A stretch of DNA of 64,000 nt from Aved-18 sp964606665. GTDB lineage: Bacteria > Cyanobacteriota > Vampirovibrionia > Obscuribacterales > Obscuribacteraceae. Positions 7,192 to 15,013 of the stretch are shown one piece after another. The notes beneath the pieces were generated by a model. That model worked only from the letters and a program-made list of their open reading frames with translations, had not been told where the DNA came from and made no database searches. The position numbers were made by a program, and so were the translations under genes. The DNA lies in assembly GCA_964606665.1 (NCBI GenBank), contig CAZSHS010000011.1:1-64000 (forward strand). The letters run 5' to 3'. Position 1 is the first letter of the stretch; each line of letters opens with the position of its first letter.

Positions 7192-9840
7192 ATGAATCTA
7201 GACAGATTTACAAATAAAGCACAGGAAGCCATTCTTGCTTGCCGCAGCTTCCTGTCTCGCTTCAGCCACAGCCAGGTAATTCCCGAGCACCTACTTCTTG
7301 CCTTAATGGAACAAGATGACGGTCTAGCCAAGACAATCGTCGAAAAATTGGATGGCAATCCAGCCACTATTGCCCAAGAGACACGCCGTTATTTGGAGCG
7401 TCAGCCAAAAGCAAGCTCAGTTTCGATGACAAAAGACGAACTGCATGTTTCAAACAAGTTAGTAAAAACGCTTGACGACGCAAGTCTTGAGGCTGATGCC
7501 ATGAAGGACGAGTACATAAGCGTCGAACATATTTTAATGGCTCTTTGCGACGCCGATCGTTCCGAAGCGGGAAGCATTCTCAAAAGTAATGGCATCACTA
7601 AAGAAAAAATCATGGCTGGACTTTCTTCTATAAGAGGAAACCAAAAAGTGACAAGCCAGGATCCAGAAGCAACCTATCAGGCGCTTGAGCGTTATGCCCG
7701 TGACTTGACTAAAGCTGCAGCCAAAGGCAAACTCGACCCCGTTATTGGTCGTGACGATGAAATCAGACGCGTGATGCAGGTTTTGTCACGCAAGACAAAA
7801 AACAATCCAGTATTAGTTGGCGAACCAGGTGTAGGTAAAACCGCTATCGTCGAAGGTCTTGCTGTGCGTATCACCAAAGGTGATGTGCCAGAGGGCTTGA
7901 AAGACAAAAAGGTAATGGCACTGGATATGGGCTCACTTGTAGCTGGAGCCAAATTTAGAGGCGAATTCGAAGAACGCTTAAAAGCAGTCTTAAAAGAAGT
8001 AATCGACTCGCAAGGACAAATCATTCTATTTATAGATGAATTGCACACCGTAGTCGGTGCTGGTGCCACTGGAGATAGTGCCATGGATGCGGGTAATTTG
8101 CTCAAGCCACCACTTGCTCGGGGTGAACTGCACTGTATTGGTGCCACCACAGTAGACGAATACCGAAAATATATCGAAAAAGATCCAGCGCTAGAGCGCC
8201 GCTTCCAAACTGTGGTTGTGGACGAGCCAAGCGTCGAAGAGACTATTTCTATATTGCGCGGGCTTAAAGAACGCTACGAAGTGCACCACGGAGTTCGAAT
8301 AAAAGATTCGGCTCTTGTATCTGCCTGCGTTTTGTCTAATCGATATATAACCGACCGATTTTTACCGGACAAAGCAATTGACCTGGTAGATGAAGCGGCG
8401 GCACGCATGCGCATAGAGATAGATTCACTGCCGACCGAGCTAGATGAATTAGAACGCAAAAAAATCCAACTGGAAATTGAACGTGAAGCTCTTCGCAAAG
8501 AAACTGACGACGCATCTAAGGATCGACTTGGCAGGCTTGAAAAAGAACTAGCTAACGTTAAAGAAAATGCCGAAGAATATCGTTTGAAATGGCAAGGCGA
8601 AAAACAGGCGCTTCAAGTTTTGCAGCAAATCAAAGCGGATATCGAAAAAACCAAGCTTGCTATCGAGCAGGCGGAGCGCGCCACCGACTTACAAAAGGCG
8701 GCTGAACTCAAGTATGGCAAATTAATCGAACTTGAAAAACAATTGAAAGACGAAGAAGCTTCAATCAAAAATAAAAAAGGTTCACACCTGCTCAAAGAGG
8801 AAATCGATGAGGACGATATTGCCGAAATCGTAGCCAAATGGACTCATATCCCGGTCACCAAGCTACTTGAAGGCGAAGTGCAAAAGCTCTTGAAACTAGA
8901 GCATCATTTGCACCAGCGCGTGATTGGTCAAGTCGAAGCAATCGAAGTGGTATCAAGTGCAGTGCGCCGTGCGCGTGCTGGACTGAAAGATCCCAATCGA
9001 CCTATTGGCTCTTTTCTCTTTCTTGGACCTACTGGTGTGGGCAAGACAGAACTTGCAAAAGCACTGGCCGAGTATTTATTCGATGACGAGCAAGCGATTG
9101 TTCGAATTGACATGTCCGAATATCAAGAAAGACACACTGTCGCTCGTTTGATTGGAGCACCTCCAGGCTACATAGGTTTTGATGAAGGTGGTCAATTAAC
9201 TGAAGCCGTCCGGCGTCGTGCCTTTTCTTGCATACTCTTTGACGAAATTGAAAAAGCTCACTCAGACGTTTTCAACGTATTGTTGCAAGTGCTTGACGAA
9301 GGTCACCTGACCGACTCTAAAGGTCGCAAAGTCGATTTTCGCAACACTGTCATAATTATGACTTCGAATATCGGAAGCAATTACATTCTCGATTATCAAT
9401 TAAAGAGTGCTGTTGATGGCGAAGCCGGATACGAAGTGATGAGAGACAAAGTGCTTGATGCACTACGTCAGCATTTCAGACCAGAGTTCTTAAATCGTAT
9501 CGATGAAACCGTTGTGTTCCATGCTTTAACTGCAAACGAATTGAAGAGTATTGTTGATATTCAACTCAATATGCTCAACAAAAGATTGGTTGATAGAAAA
9601 ATGGAAATCAGCGCAACCGATGCCGCTCGCGACTGGTTGGCTCGCACCGGATACGATCCAGTCTATGGTGCCCGGCCGCTCAAGCGCTTAATTCAAAAAG
9701 AAATAGAGAATCCAGTATCACTTAAAATGCTGGAAGGTGTTTTTTCTGACGGCGATAAAATTATTGTCGATTCAAAAGATGACCATCTCGTTTTTGATAA
9801 AGAATCGGCAGCTCTTGCAACCGCTGGAAGCTCTGTATAA
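7192..9840 (+). CDS. clpB: ATP-dependent disaggregase ClpB
   Basis: At 882 residues this is full-length ClpB. It has the N-terminal Clp repeats (MNLDRFTNKAQEAI), a first AAA+ domain with Walker A GEPGVGKT near 210-217, the long middle coiled coil (about 410-530, ELERKKIQLEIERE), and a second AAA+ domain with GPTGVGKTE near 612. There is no ClpP-docking IGF loop. It threads proteins out of aggregates together with DnaK. The start has AGGA at spacing 8. No CIRCE operator is seen upstream. Confidence 0.97.
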   Translation: MNLDRFTNKAQEAILACRSFLSRFSHSQVIPEHLLLALMEQDDGLAKTIVEKLDGNPATIAQETRRYLERQPKASSVSMTKDELHVSNKLVKTLDDASLEADAMKDEYISVEHILMALCDADRSEAGSILKSNGITKEKIMAGLSSIRGNQKVTSQDPEATYQALERYARDLTKAAAKGKLDPVIGRDDEIRRVMQVLSRKTKNNPVLVGEPGVGKTAIVEGLAVRITKGDVPEGLKDKKVMALDMGSLVAGAKFRGEFEERLKAVLKEVIDSQGQIILFIDELHTVVGAGATGDSAMDAGNLLKPPLARGELHCIGATTVDEYRKYIEKDPALERRFQTVVVDEPSVEETISILRGLKERYEVHHGVRIKDSALVSACVLSNRYITDRFLPDKAIDLVDEAAARMRIEIDSLPTELDELERKKIQLEIEREALRKETDDASKDRLGRLEKELANVKENAEEYRLKWQGEKQALQVLQQIKADIEKTKLAIEQAERATDLQKAAELKYGKLIELEKQLKDEEASIKNKKGSHLLKEEIDEDDIAEIVAKWTHIPVTKLLEGEVQKLLKLEHHLHQRVIGQVEAIEVVSSAVRRARAGLKDPNRPIGSFLFLGPTGVGKTELAKALAEYLFDDEQAIVRIDMSEYQERHTVARLIGAPPGYIGFDEGGQLTEAVRRRAFSCILFDEIEKAHSDVFNVLLQVLDEGHLTDSKGRKVDFRNTVIIMTSNIGSNYILDYQLKSAVDGEAGYEVMRDKVLDALRQHFRPEFLNRIDETVVFHALTANELKSIVDIQLNMLNKRLVDRKMEISATDAARDWLARTGYDPVYGARPLKRLIQKEIENPVSLKMLEGVFSDGDKIIVDSKDDHLVFDKESAALATAGSSV

Positions 9841-9866
9841 ATCTAGAATTAGTCTTTGGGGGACTC

Positions 9867-10439
9867 ATGAGTTTTTATAGCAAATACGCTCTGGCTCTGG
9901 CTTTGATTTCAAGCCTGAGCCTGAATGCAAACTCGCCTACTTTTGCAAAAGAATCTCCTGCAAAATCTGGTGAGGTAATGCCCATTCCCGAAGGCTATCA
10001 CAGTCTCACACCGACACTTGTTTTTAAAGATACAAAGAAAGCAATTGAATTCTACAAAAATGCTTTTGATGCTAGCCAATCTGAAATGATTGAAAATGAC
10101 GGCAAAGTTATTCATGCCGAAATGAAAATAGGCGATTCGCAATTGATGATGTCTGACGAATTTCCCGAAGGAAATTGCTTTGCTCCCAAAGAAGGACTGG
10201 GTTACATGAGTCTTTATTTGTACGTAAATGACGTAGACAAAGCCTTCAAACAAGCAGTAGATAGTGGTGCAAAATCTAAAATGGAGCCTTGCGACATGTT
10301 TTGGGGCGATAGATACGCCTCTGTTCAAGACCCTTTTGGTTTTGTCTGGCAACTAGCAACACGCAAAGAAAATTTGACAAGCCAAGAAATGAAAAAACGC
10401 TGTGATGAATTCTTTTCTGCTGTCAAAAAATCAAAATAA
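9867..10439 (+). CDS. Exported VOC-superfamily protein (PhnB-like)
   Basis: The 190-residue protein carries a signal peptide (about 27 residues, ending TFAKE) followed by one VOC/glyoxalase-type domain: LTPTLVFKDTKKAIEFYKNAFDA, SQLMMSDEF, and the C-terminal DRYASVQDPFGFVWQLAT typical of the PhnB/DUF1428 branch. VOC proteins bind a metal and include isomerases, dioxygenases and resistance proteins; which applies here cannot be told. PhnB-like proteins are normally cytoplasmic, so the signal peptide is unusual. It lies 26 bases after clpB and has GGGG before the ATG. Confidence 0.8.
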   Translation: MSFYSKYALALALISSLSLNANSPTFAKESPAKSGEVMPIPEGYHSLTPTLVFKDTKKAIEFYKNAFDASQSEMIENDGKVIHAEMKIGDSQLMMSDEFPEGNCFAPKEGLGYMSLYLYVNDVDKAFKQAVDSGAKSKMEPCDMFWGDRYASVQDPFGFVWQLATRKENLTSQEMKKRCDEFFSAVKKSK

Positions 10440-10543
10440 CGCATTCTAAAAACATAAAAACTGGCAAGAAGGACAGACTTGACGCACCGCTTAACAAGTA
10501 GCGCGAAAATATCTCACCATGCTTAAACCTCCTAATTTAAAAC

Positions 10544-10570
10544 GCGTACCGTTAACGGTATAGCTTTTTT
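10544..10570. terminator. Terminator-like palindrome between convergent genes
   Basis: The 14-bp perfect palindrome TACCGTTAACGGTA (10547-10560) is followed by a run of six T on the plus strand and by a TTTT on the minus strand. It lies between the exported VOC gene and larC, whose 3' ends face each other. It is an exact copy of the CCGTTAACGG element. Confidence 0.75.
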
Positions 10571-10580
10571 AGAAAGGGAA

Positions 10581-12029
10581 CTAAGTTTGATTGGAGTCCG
10601 AAAACGACCGCAGGGCCAGGGCGAAGACTTCCTTCAACGGTTTGCTATTTTTGATTGAGTAATCAGCACAGTCAGCAAATTCTGGTTGAACGTTTACAAT
10701 TTTGCCGTTTTCATCTCGTGCAATTTTAATGCGAATTTCACCATTTTCGCCAAGCTTGACGGTTTGAAACTCTCGCTTGCTCATTTTGCGTTCAGCCAAA
10801 TAACTGCGCACACCTAATGTCGTAGTTTCGCTCAAAAGTAATTTTTCTATTTGGTCTTTATCTGAAATTTGACATAGAACCGAGATTTGATGAGCGCTGC
10901 GACCTTTTTTCATGACGCAAGGAGTAATAGTAACGTCTAAAGCACCACATTCAAGCATACGCTCGGATGTGTAGGCTAGCCAGTTGGGTGGACAATCGTC
11001 TATGTTTGCTTCAATCACCGCGATGGTATCGCTTGTAGTATTAGAAGAATGATCAGATTTACTTGAATTGCTTGAATTACTTGAGTTATTAGAGTGCACA
11101 ACGTTACCAATCATCAAACGAACAACATTTGGATGTTTCTTAGGATTAAGCGAACCAGCTCCATAACCACATCCTTGAATCGATTCAAAAGCTGGTATCT
11201 TAGTCCAGGTAGTGGCAATAGTAGTCAGAATTGCGGCTCCAGTTGGAGTTAAACATTCAAAAGGAATATCAAAAGAGGATATTGGCGCTTTAGCCTGACA
11301 CATTATATTTGAGACCGCAGGACAAGGAATAGGAAATATTCCATGTCCTGTTTTGACTTGGCCGCGACCAAGCGGCATTGCTGAAACATGAACGTCTTCT
11401 ATACCTAGCATTACAAAACCGATGGCAAATCCAACAATATCGACAATAGCATCAAGCGTTCCCACTTCGTGAAAGCGCGCCTTCCATGGACTTATGCCAT
11501 GAACTTTACCTTCGGCTTCAGCCAAATTCATCAAGATCTTTTTGGATAATTCGACTACCGCGGGCTCTAATTTAGACGAGTCGATAATTTCAATAATTTG
11601 AGAAAGCGAGGTTCCATGCTCTTCCTCGTGGGCAAAATGATCTTCGTGATAGCTAGAGTGCTCGTGGTCATGAGAATGGTCATGAGTGTGAGAATGGTCA
11701 TGAGAGTGAGAATGGTCATGAGTGTGAGAATGGTCATGAGTGTGGTCATGATGATCATGAGAATGATCATCATTTATCTGGTGCGGGTGCGAGTGTTCAT
11801 CGACTGGCTTGCCATCGTCATTCAAGACATCGACCTGCACTTTTTGAGCGGCGATAGAACAGCGGATCACATTGCGACGAGTAATTTTTACTTTATCAAA
11901 GGGTAATGCAAGTTGCTTGACGGCCAAAAGCCATGAATCAAAATCGAGCCCTGCATCAATCAATGCACCAAGCAGCATATCGCCTGCAGCACCAAATTGA
12001 CAGTCGAAATAAGCGGTTTTTCTCGTCAT
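10581..12029 (-). CDS. larC: Nickel-pincer cofactor biosynthesis protein LarC
   Basis: The 482-residue protein matches LarC from its first line (TAYFDCQFGAAGDMLLGALIDAG) to the C-terminal domain (AVIEANIDDCPPNWLAYTSERMLECGALDVTITPCVMKKGR). LarC inserts nickel into the pincer cofactor of lactate racemase and related LarA enzymes. Residues about 79-138 are a histidine-rich insert (H-D-H-S-H-T repeats), probably a nickel store. In Lactobacillus larC is read through a programmed frameshift; here it is one uninterrupted frame. A second low-complexity Asn/Ser stretch lies near residue 315. No larA, larB or larE is in the window. Confidence 0.92.
   Translation of the reverse strand: MTRKTAYFDCQFGAAGDMLLGALIDAGLDFDSWLLAVKQLALPFDKVKITRRNVIRCSIAAQKVQVDVLNDDGKPVDEHSHPHQINDDHSHDHHDHTHDHSHTHDHSHSHDHSHTHDHSHDHEHSSYHEDHFAHEEEHGTSLSQIIEIIDSSKLEPAVVELSKKILMNLAEAEGKVHGISPWKARFHEVGTLDAIVDIVGFAIGFVMLGIEDVHVSAMPLGRGQVKTGHGIFPIPCPAVSNIMCQAKAPISSFDIPFECLTPTGAAILTTIATTWTKIPAFESIQGCGYGAGSLNPKKHPNVVRLMIGNVVHSNNSSNSSNSSKSDHSSNTTSDTIAVIEANIDDCPPNWLAYTSERMLECGALDVTITPCVMKKGRSAHQISVLCQISDKDQIEKLLLSETTTLGVRSYLAERKMSKREFQTVKLGENGEIRIKIARDENGKIVNVQPEFADCADYSIKNSKPLKEVFALALRSFSDSNQT
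11671..11742 (-). repeat. Four tandem 18-bp repeats coding for the His-rich insert of LarC
   Basis: Units at 11671-11688, 11689-11706, 11707-11724 and 11725-11742 are TGAGAATGGTCATGAGTG or differ by one or two bases. They encode alternating His with Asp, Ser or Thr. Such near-identical units can slip, so the insert length probably varies between strains. Confidence 0.9.
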
Positions 12030-12710
12030 TTACTTAGTAAGCTCTCCAACATATGGAATTTGAAAATCCACCACCATTTGATCGTGAGTAATAGTGGCAG
12101 TGTGCGAAGAATAACTTGCATATTCGCTTAAGTTCTTATTGAGCAAAACAAAGGTTTTTTCACCTGGTGTGAGCACCATTTTGTAATAACCGTTCTTGGT
12201 CGTTTCAACTGCGCCACCACCATGCACTCGCTCAGACGACTTAAAAGCATGACCAGTAGCGAAAGCTTTGAGCAAGATGCCCTTAACTGGTTTGCCATCG
12301 CGGCTGGTGACTCGTCCTTCGACCAGATAGCCATGTTTCATACTAATTAAAATATTGCGCGCTTCAGTACCTGGAATATTCTCGACAATGGCTGATGCCA
12401 ATTGAGTCTTGATCGGTGCTGTAACTTCTAAGAAGAGCGGACCGCAAGGGTCGTGAGCAAAAGAAAATTCGCCTTTGCTATTTGTGCTCGTAGCTGAAAT
12501 ATAGCCGTTGTCTTTCTTTTCCCAAACCTCGACGCGCACGCCTTTTATAGGATTATTGGCGGAGTCGGTAACGCGACCGCTCAATTTATAGCAACCATAG
12601 CTTTGAGATTCTGCTTGAGCTGGACATTTACTTCCAATACTTCCAAGCATTACGAAGAAAAGAGCTGCAAGAGAGGTTAGCAAGAGATTGGGTGTAAAAT
12701 AGTTTTTCAT
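12030..12710 (-). CDS. Exported protein with carboxypeptidase-regulatory-like beta domains
   Basis: A 226-residue protein with a signal peptide (MKNYFTPNLLLTSLAALFFV, cut near AQAES). It contains two copies of the CarboxypepD_reg-like fold: YKLSGRVTDSANNPIKGVRVEVW (about residue 40) and YLVEGRVTSRDGKPVKGILLKAF (about 130), each followed by a G-E-F or G-Y-Y-beta pattern. These Ig-like modules occur in surface and outer-membrane proteins and usually serve for binding or structure. Its stop directly abuts the larC start codon, so the two are co-translated, but a functional link to nickel is not shown. Confidence 0.75.
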   Translation of the reverse strand: MKNYFTPNLLLTSLAALFFVMLGSIGSKCPAQAESQSYGCYKLSGRVTDSANNPIKGVRVEVWEKKDNGYISATSTNSKGEFSFAHDPCGPLFLEVTAPIKTQLASAIVENIPGTEARNILISMKHGYLVEGRVTSRDGKPVKGILLKAFATGHAFKSSERVHGGGAVETTKNGYYKMVLTPGEKTFVLLNKNLSEYASYSSHTATITHDQMVVDFQIPYVGELTK

Positions 12711-12753
12711 AGCATAGTAATTGTAATCTCTTTGTTTCCCGCTCTAGCAGAAC

Positions 12754-13869
12754 ATGCCTATCCAGATTGGAACGCTTACATTAAAAGGACGAGTTTACGT
12801 GCCTCCCATGGCTGGGGTCACGGATCTCGTGTTTAGACGAATTGTCCGCAAAGTCGATCCTACCTGCCTTATGTCGACTGAAATGGTTTCAAGTCGCAGT
12901 TTGATGTATAAGCCCGAAAATCAAATAATGCAATTAGACCAGGGCGAACACCCAGTTGGCATTCAAATATTTGGACACGAGCCAGACGTGATGGCCCAAG
13001 CGGCAGTGATGGCTGAGGCGCGCGGCGCCGACTTTTTAGATATAAACATGGGCTGTCCGGTTCCCAAAATAACAAATGGCAAAGACGGATGCGCGCTCAT
13101 GCGTGAGCCGGATCTAGCCCGCGAAATAGTACGCTCGGTTAAGTCGTCGGTCAAAATTCCGGTGACGGTCAAGTTTCGCCTGGGATGGGACGAGAGTCAG
13201 AAAAATTGTGTTCAGTTTGGTGAAATGATTGAAGAAGCAGGAGCTTCAGCAGTCACTGTTCACGGGCGAACGCGCGCCCAAAGATATTCAGGCAATGCCG
13301 ATTGGAATTTCATAAGCCATGTAAAAAAAGCTCTTTCCATCCCGGTTTTTGGCAATGGCGATGTATTCACACCTGAAGATGCGCTCAAACTTTTAGAAAT
13401 AACAGGATGCGACGGAGTGGCTGTGGCACGAGGCACACTTGGAAATCCCTGGCTCATTCCGCGCATAACAAAATATCTTGACCACGGCATTTTAGACGAG
13501 CCTCCAACTAACACACAGCGCCTTATACTGGCGTTCTTACACGCAAAAGGGCTAATCGAATATAAAGGCGCTAGCGTGGGAACTCGCGAATCCAGACGCC
13601 ATTTGACCAATTACACAAAAGGCATGAGTGGGGCTGCACCTTTCAGAAACAGACTTACTCAGGTTGAAAGTCTTTCTGAAATTGGAATTATTTTGAGCGA
13701 ATTAGCTTATCTTTGCGCCGGCAAAGAGGGCAAAGATAGCCTACTTGCTTGCATAGAGGATCATAATTTCAACCAAAGCGAAAACCCAGACAAAGGGCAC
13801 AAGGACGGTGAAAGCTACTTCCAATCCCCAGTCGAGATTAACGCCTTCGCTCCAATCGCAAAACCATAA
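12754..13869 (+). CDS. dusB: tRNA-dihydrouridine synthase, DusB type
   Basis: The 371-residue FMN enzyme reduces uridines in tRNA D-loops. The TIM barrel starts VYVPPMAGVTDLVFRRIV. The catalytic cysteine is in DINMGCPVPKITNGKDGCALM, and the FMN phosphate site is GNGDVFTPEDALKL followed by GVAVARGTLGNPWL. The last 40 residues (after about 330) extend beyond the usual DusB length and are hydrophilic. No Shine-Dalgarno is evident before the ATG. The 3' end overlaps a small leftward ORF. Confidence 0.95.
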   Translation: MPIQIGTLTLKGRVYVPPMAGVTDLVFRRIVRKVDPTCLMSTEMVSSRSLMYKPENQIMQLDQGEHPVGIQIFGHEPDVMAQAAVMAEARGADFLDINMGCPVPKITNGKDGCALMREPDLAREIVRSVKSSVKIPVTVKFRLGWDESQKNCVQFGEMIEEAGASAVTVHGRTRAQRYSGNADWNFISHVKKALSIPVFGNGDVFTPEDALKLLEITGCDGVAVARGTLGNPWLIPRITKYLDHGILDEPPTNTQRLILAFLHAKGLIEYKGASVGTRESRRHLTNYTKGMSGAAPFRNRLTQVESLSEIGIILSELAYLCAGKEGKDSLLACIEDHNFNQSENPDKGHKDGESYFQSPVEINAFAPIAKP

Positions 13870-13953
13870 GATGCCGTTGACGAATGGGGTCATACACCAG
13901 CCCCATATGCCGGTCAAAAGCGCAGCTGTAAGAATAATTGACCAAATATCCAT
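13741..13953 (-). CDS. Possible small membrane protein antisense to the dusB 3' end
   Basis: A 70-residue frame encodes two hydrophobic segments (about 3-32 and 46-67) with many aromatics (GIWGWCMTPFVNGILWF). It overlaps the last 129 bases of dusB on the other strand, and 84 bases extend beyond dusB. No clear ribosome site precedes its ATG. Antisense frames of hydrophilic proteins are often hydrophobic by chance, so it may be an artefact. Confidence 0.25.
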   Translation of the reverse strand: MDIWSIILTAALLTGIWGWCMTPFVNGILWFCDWSEGVNLDWGLEVAFTVLVPFVWVFALVEIMILYASK

Positions 13954-14088
13954 TTAGATAGGTTGCCTTTTACTGAGTCCGCCTTGCCAGGATCTTTTTC
14001 ACCTGCACAAGAATCGTAAGACGAGCTTAAGGCTTCGGCAATGGTGGAATCACCACGGCTGCCAAGATATAATCCCTATGGAGAAAAT

Positions 14089-14298
14089 TTAATAAACGTA
14101 GCCGGAGGTCGAGATCAAAATGGTTCCGTCACCCTCGGCAGCTACCATTTGCAGTGCCTGAATAACCGAGTTGACCGTTTTGTGCTGCTCACGTGACTCA
14201 TTCTTGATCTGTTTGGCTCTTTGAGCCACTCTTAGTACTAATTCATAGCGATTAGTGCTTTCATCGAGTAATTGATCCAGAATATTTGTAGTGCTCAT
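14089..14298 (-). CDS. rpoZ: RNA polymerase omega subunit
   Basis: From ATG 14298 the protein is 69 residues, with the omega signature LDESTNRYELVLRVAQRAKQIKN and a second conserved stretch VNSVIQALQMVAAEG. Omega helps assemble RNA polymerase by binding beta-prime. A frame start ten codons upstream (14328) gives an N-terminus unlike the family; GGCGGAG lies between the two starts and favours 14298. It follows gmk on the same strand, a very common pairing in bacteria. Confidence 0.9.
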   Translation of the reverse strand: MSTTNILDQLLDESTNRYELVLRVAQRAKQIKNESREQHKTVNSVIQALQMVAAEGDGTILISTSGYVY

Positions 14299-14337
14299 GA
14301 GTTGTGACAATCTCCGCCAATCGAACATACGCCGGAC

Positions 14338-14940
14338 TCATCGAGTAGTCCGAGCCCTTTCAGCGTACACGATATGTTCAAGATTGCCAATGGCTTCGTC
14401 AAGATTGTCATTTATAACTTCATAATCAAACAAATTTTTTGCATTGAGTTCTTCTTTTGCTTTTTCAAGGCGTGAAAGAATGCGCTCGGGCGACTCTGTA
14501 GCCCTTGATTGCAACCTCGATTTCAATTCGTCATACGAGGGAGGAGATATGAAAATCAAAACCGCTTGCGGATATTTCTGGCGAATCTGCTTGGCGCCTT
14601 CGACTTCGATCTCCAAAATTACATCTTGACCTTCAGAAAGCGACTTTTCAACCCAGGAGCGTGGGGTTCCATAATAGTACTCAGTGAATTTTGCCCACTC
14701 CAGAAACTCGCCTCGCAACTTCATTTTGAAGAATTCGTCGGTCGAGCAAAAGAAATAATCGACATCTTTGCGCTCGCCTTCGCGCATTGGTCTTGTTGTG
14801 GCTGAAACCGATTTAGCGATGTACGGAACGCGCTCCAGAATCTTGGCAATGATAGTTCCCTTGCCAACTCCAGATGGACCTGTGACCACAAATAAATTGG
14901 TCATTCTACTGGGATCTAGTTTTTCCGCTTCACTAGGCAT
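14338..14940 (-). CDS. gmk: Guanylate kinase
   Basis: The 200-residue protein converts GMP and ATP to GDP and ADP. The P-loop GPSGVGKGTI lies near residues 20-29, followed by SVSATTRPMREGE and DYFFCSTDEFF, the GMP-binding elements. The lid and C-terminal helices (SRLEKAKEELNAKNLFDYEVINDNLDEA) are complete. The first 12 residues before the conserved core may be a small extension; an internal ATG at 14904 is an alternative start. It forms an operon with rpoZ and is divergent from rqcH. Confidence 0.96.
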   Translation of the reverse strand: MPSEAEKLDPSRMTNLFVVTGPSGVGKGTIIAKILERVPYIAKSVSATTRPMREGERKDVDYFFCSTDEFFKMKLRGEFLEWAKFTEYYYGTPRSWVEKSLSEGQDVILEIEVEGAKQIRQKYPQAVLIFISPPSYDELKSRLQSRATESPERILSRLEKAKEELNAKNLFDYEVINDNLDEAIGNLEHIVYAERARTTR

Positions 14941-15013
14941 TTTTGTTGATTTTCAAGTCGTAGTGAATTATGTCCTGAATTTCGGTAAAAATATAGGGTA
15001 CAACAGATAAATC

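Noticed and set aside
7692..8150. 152-codon minus-strand ORF within clpB
   Set aside because: Ser/Thr/Pro-rich antisense shadow of the first AAA+ domain.
9909..10352. 147-codon minus-strand ORF
   Set aside because: Shadow of the VOC gene with an odd composition (many Cys, Phe, His) and no ribosome site.
11658..11770. CRISPR-like array
   Set aside because: The repeats are directly adjacent 18-bp units without spacers and code for His repeats in larC.
11598..11906. Met/Val-rich ORF opposite the LarC histidine repeats
   Set aside because: Produced by reading the 18-bp repeats on the other strand; composition is an artefact.
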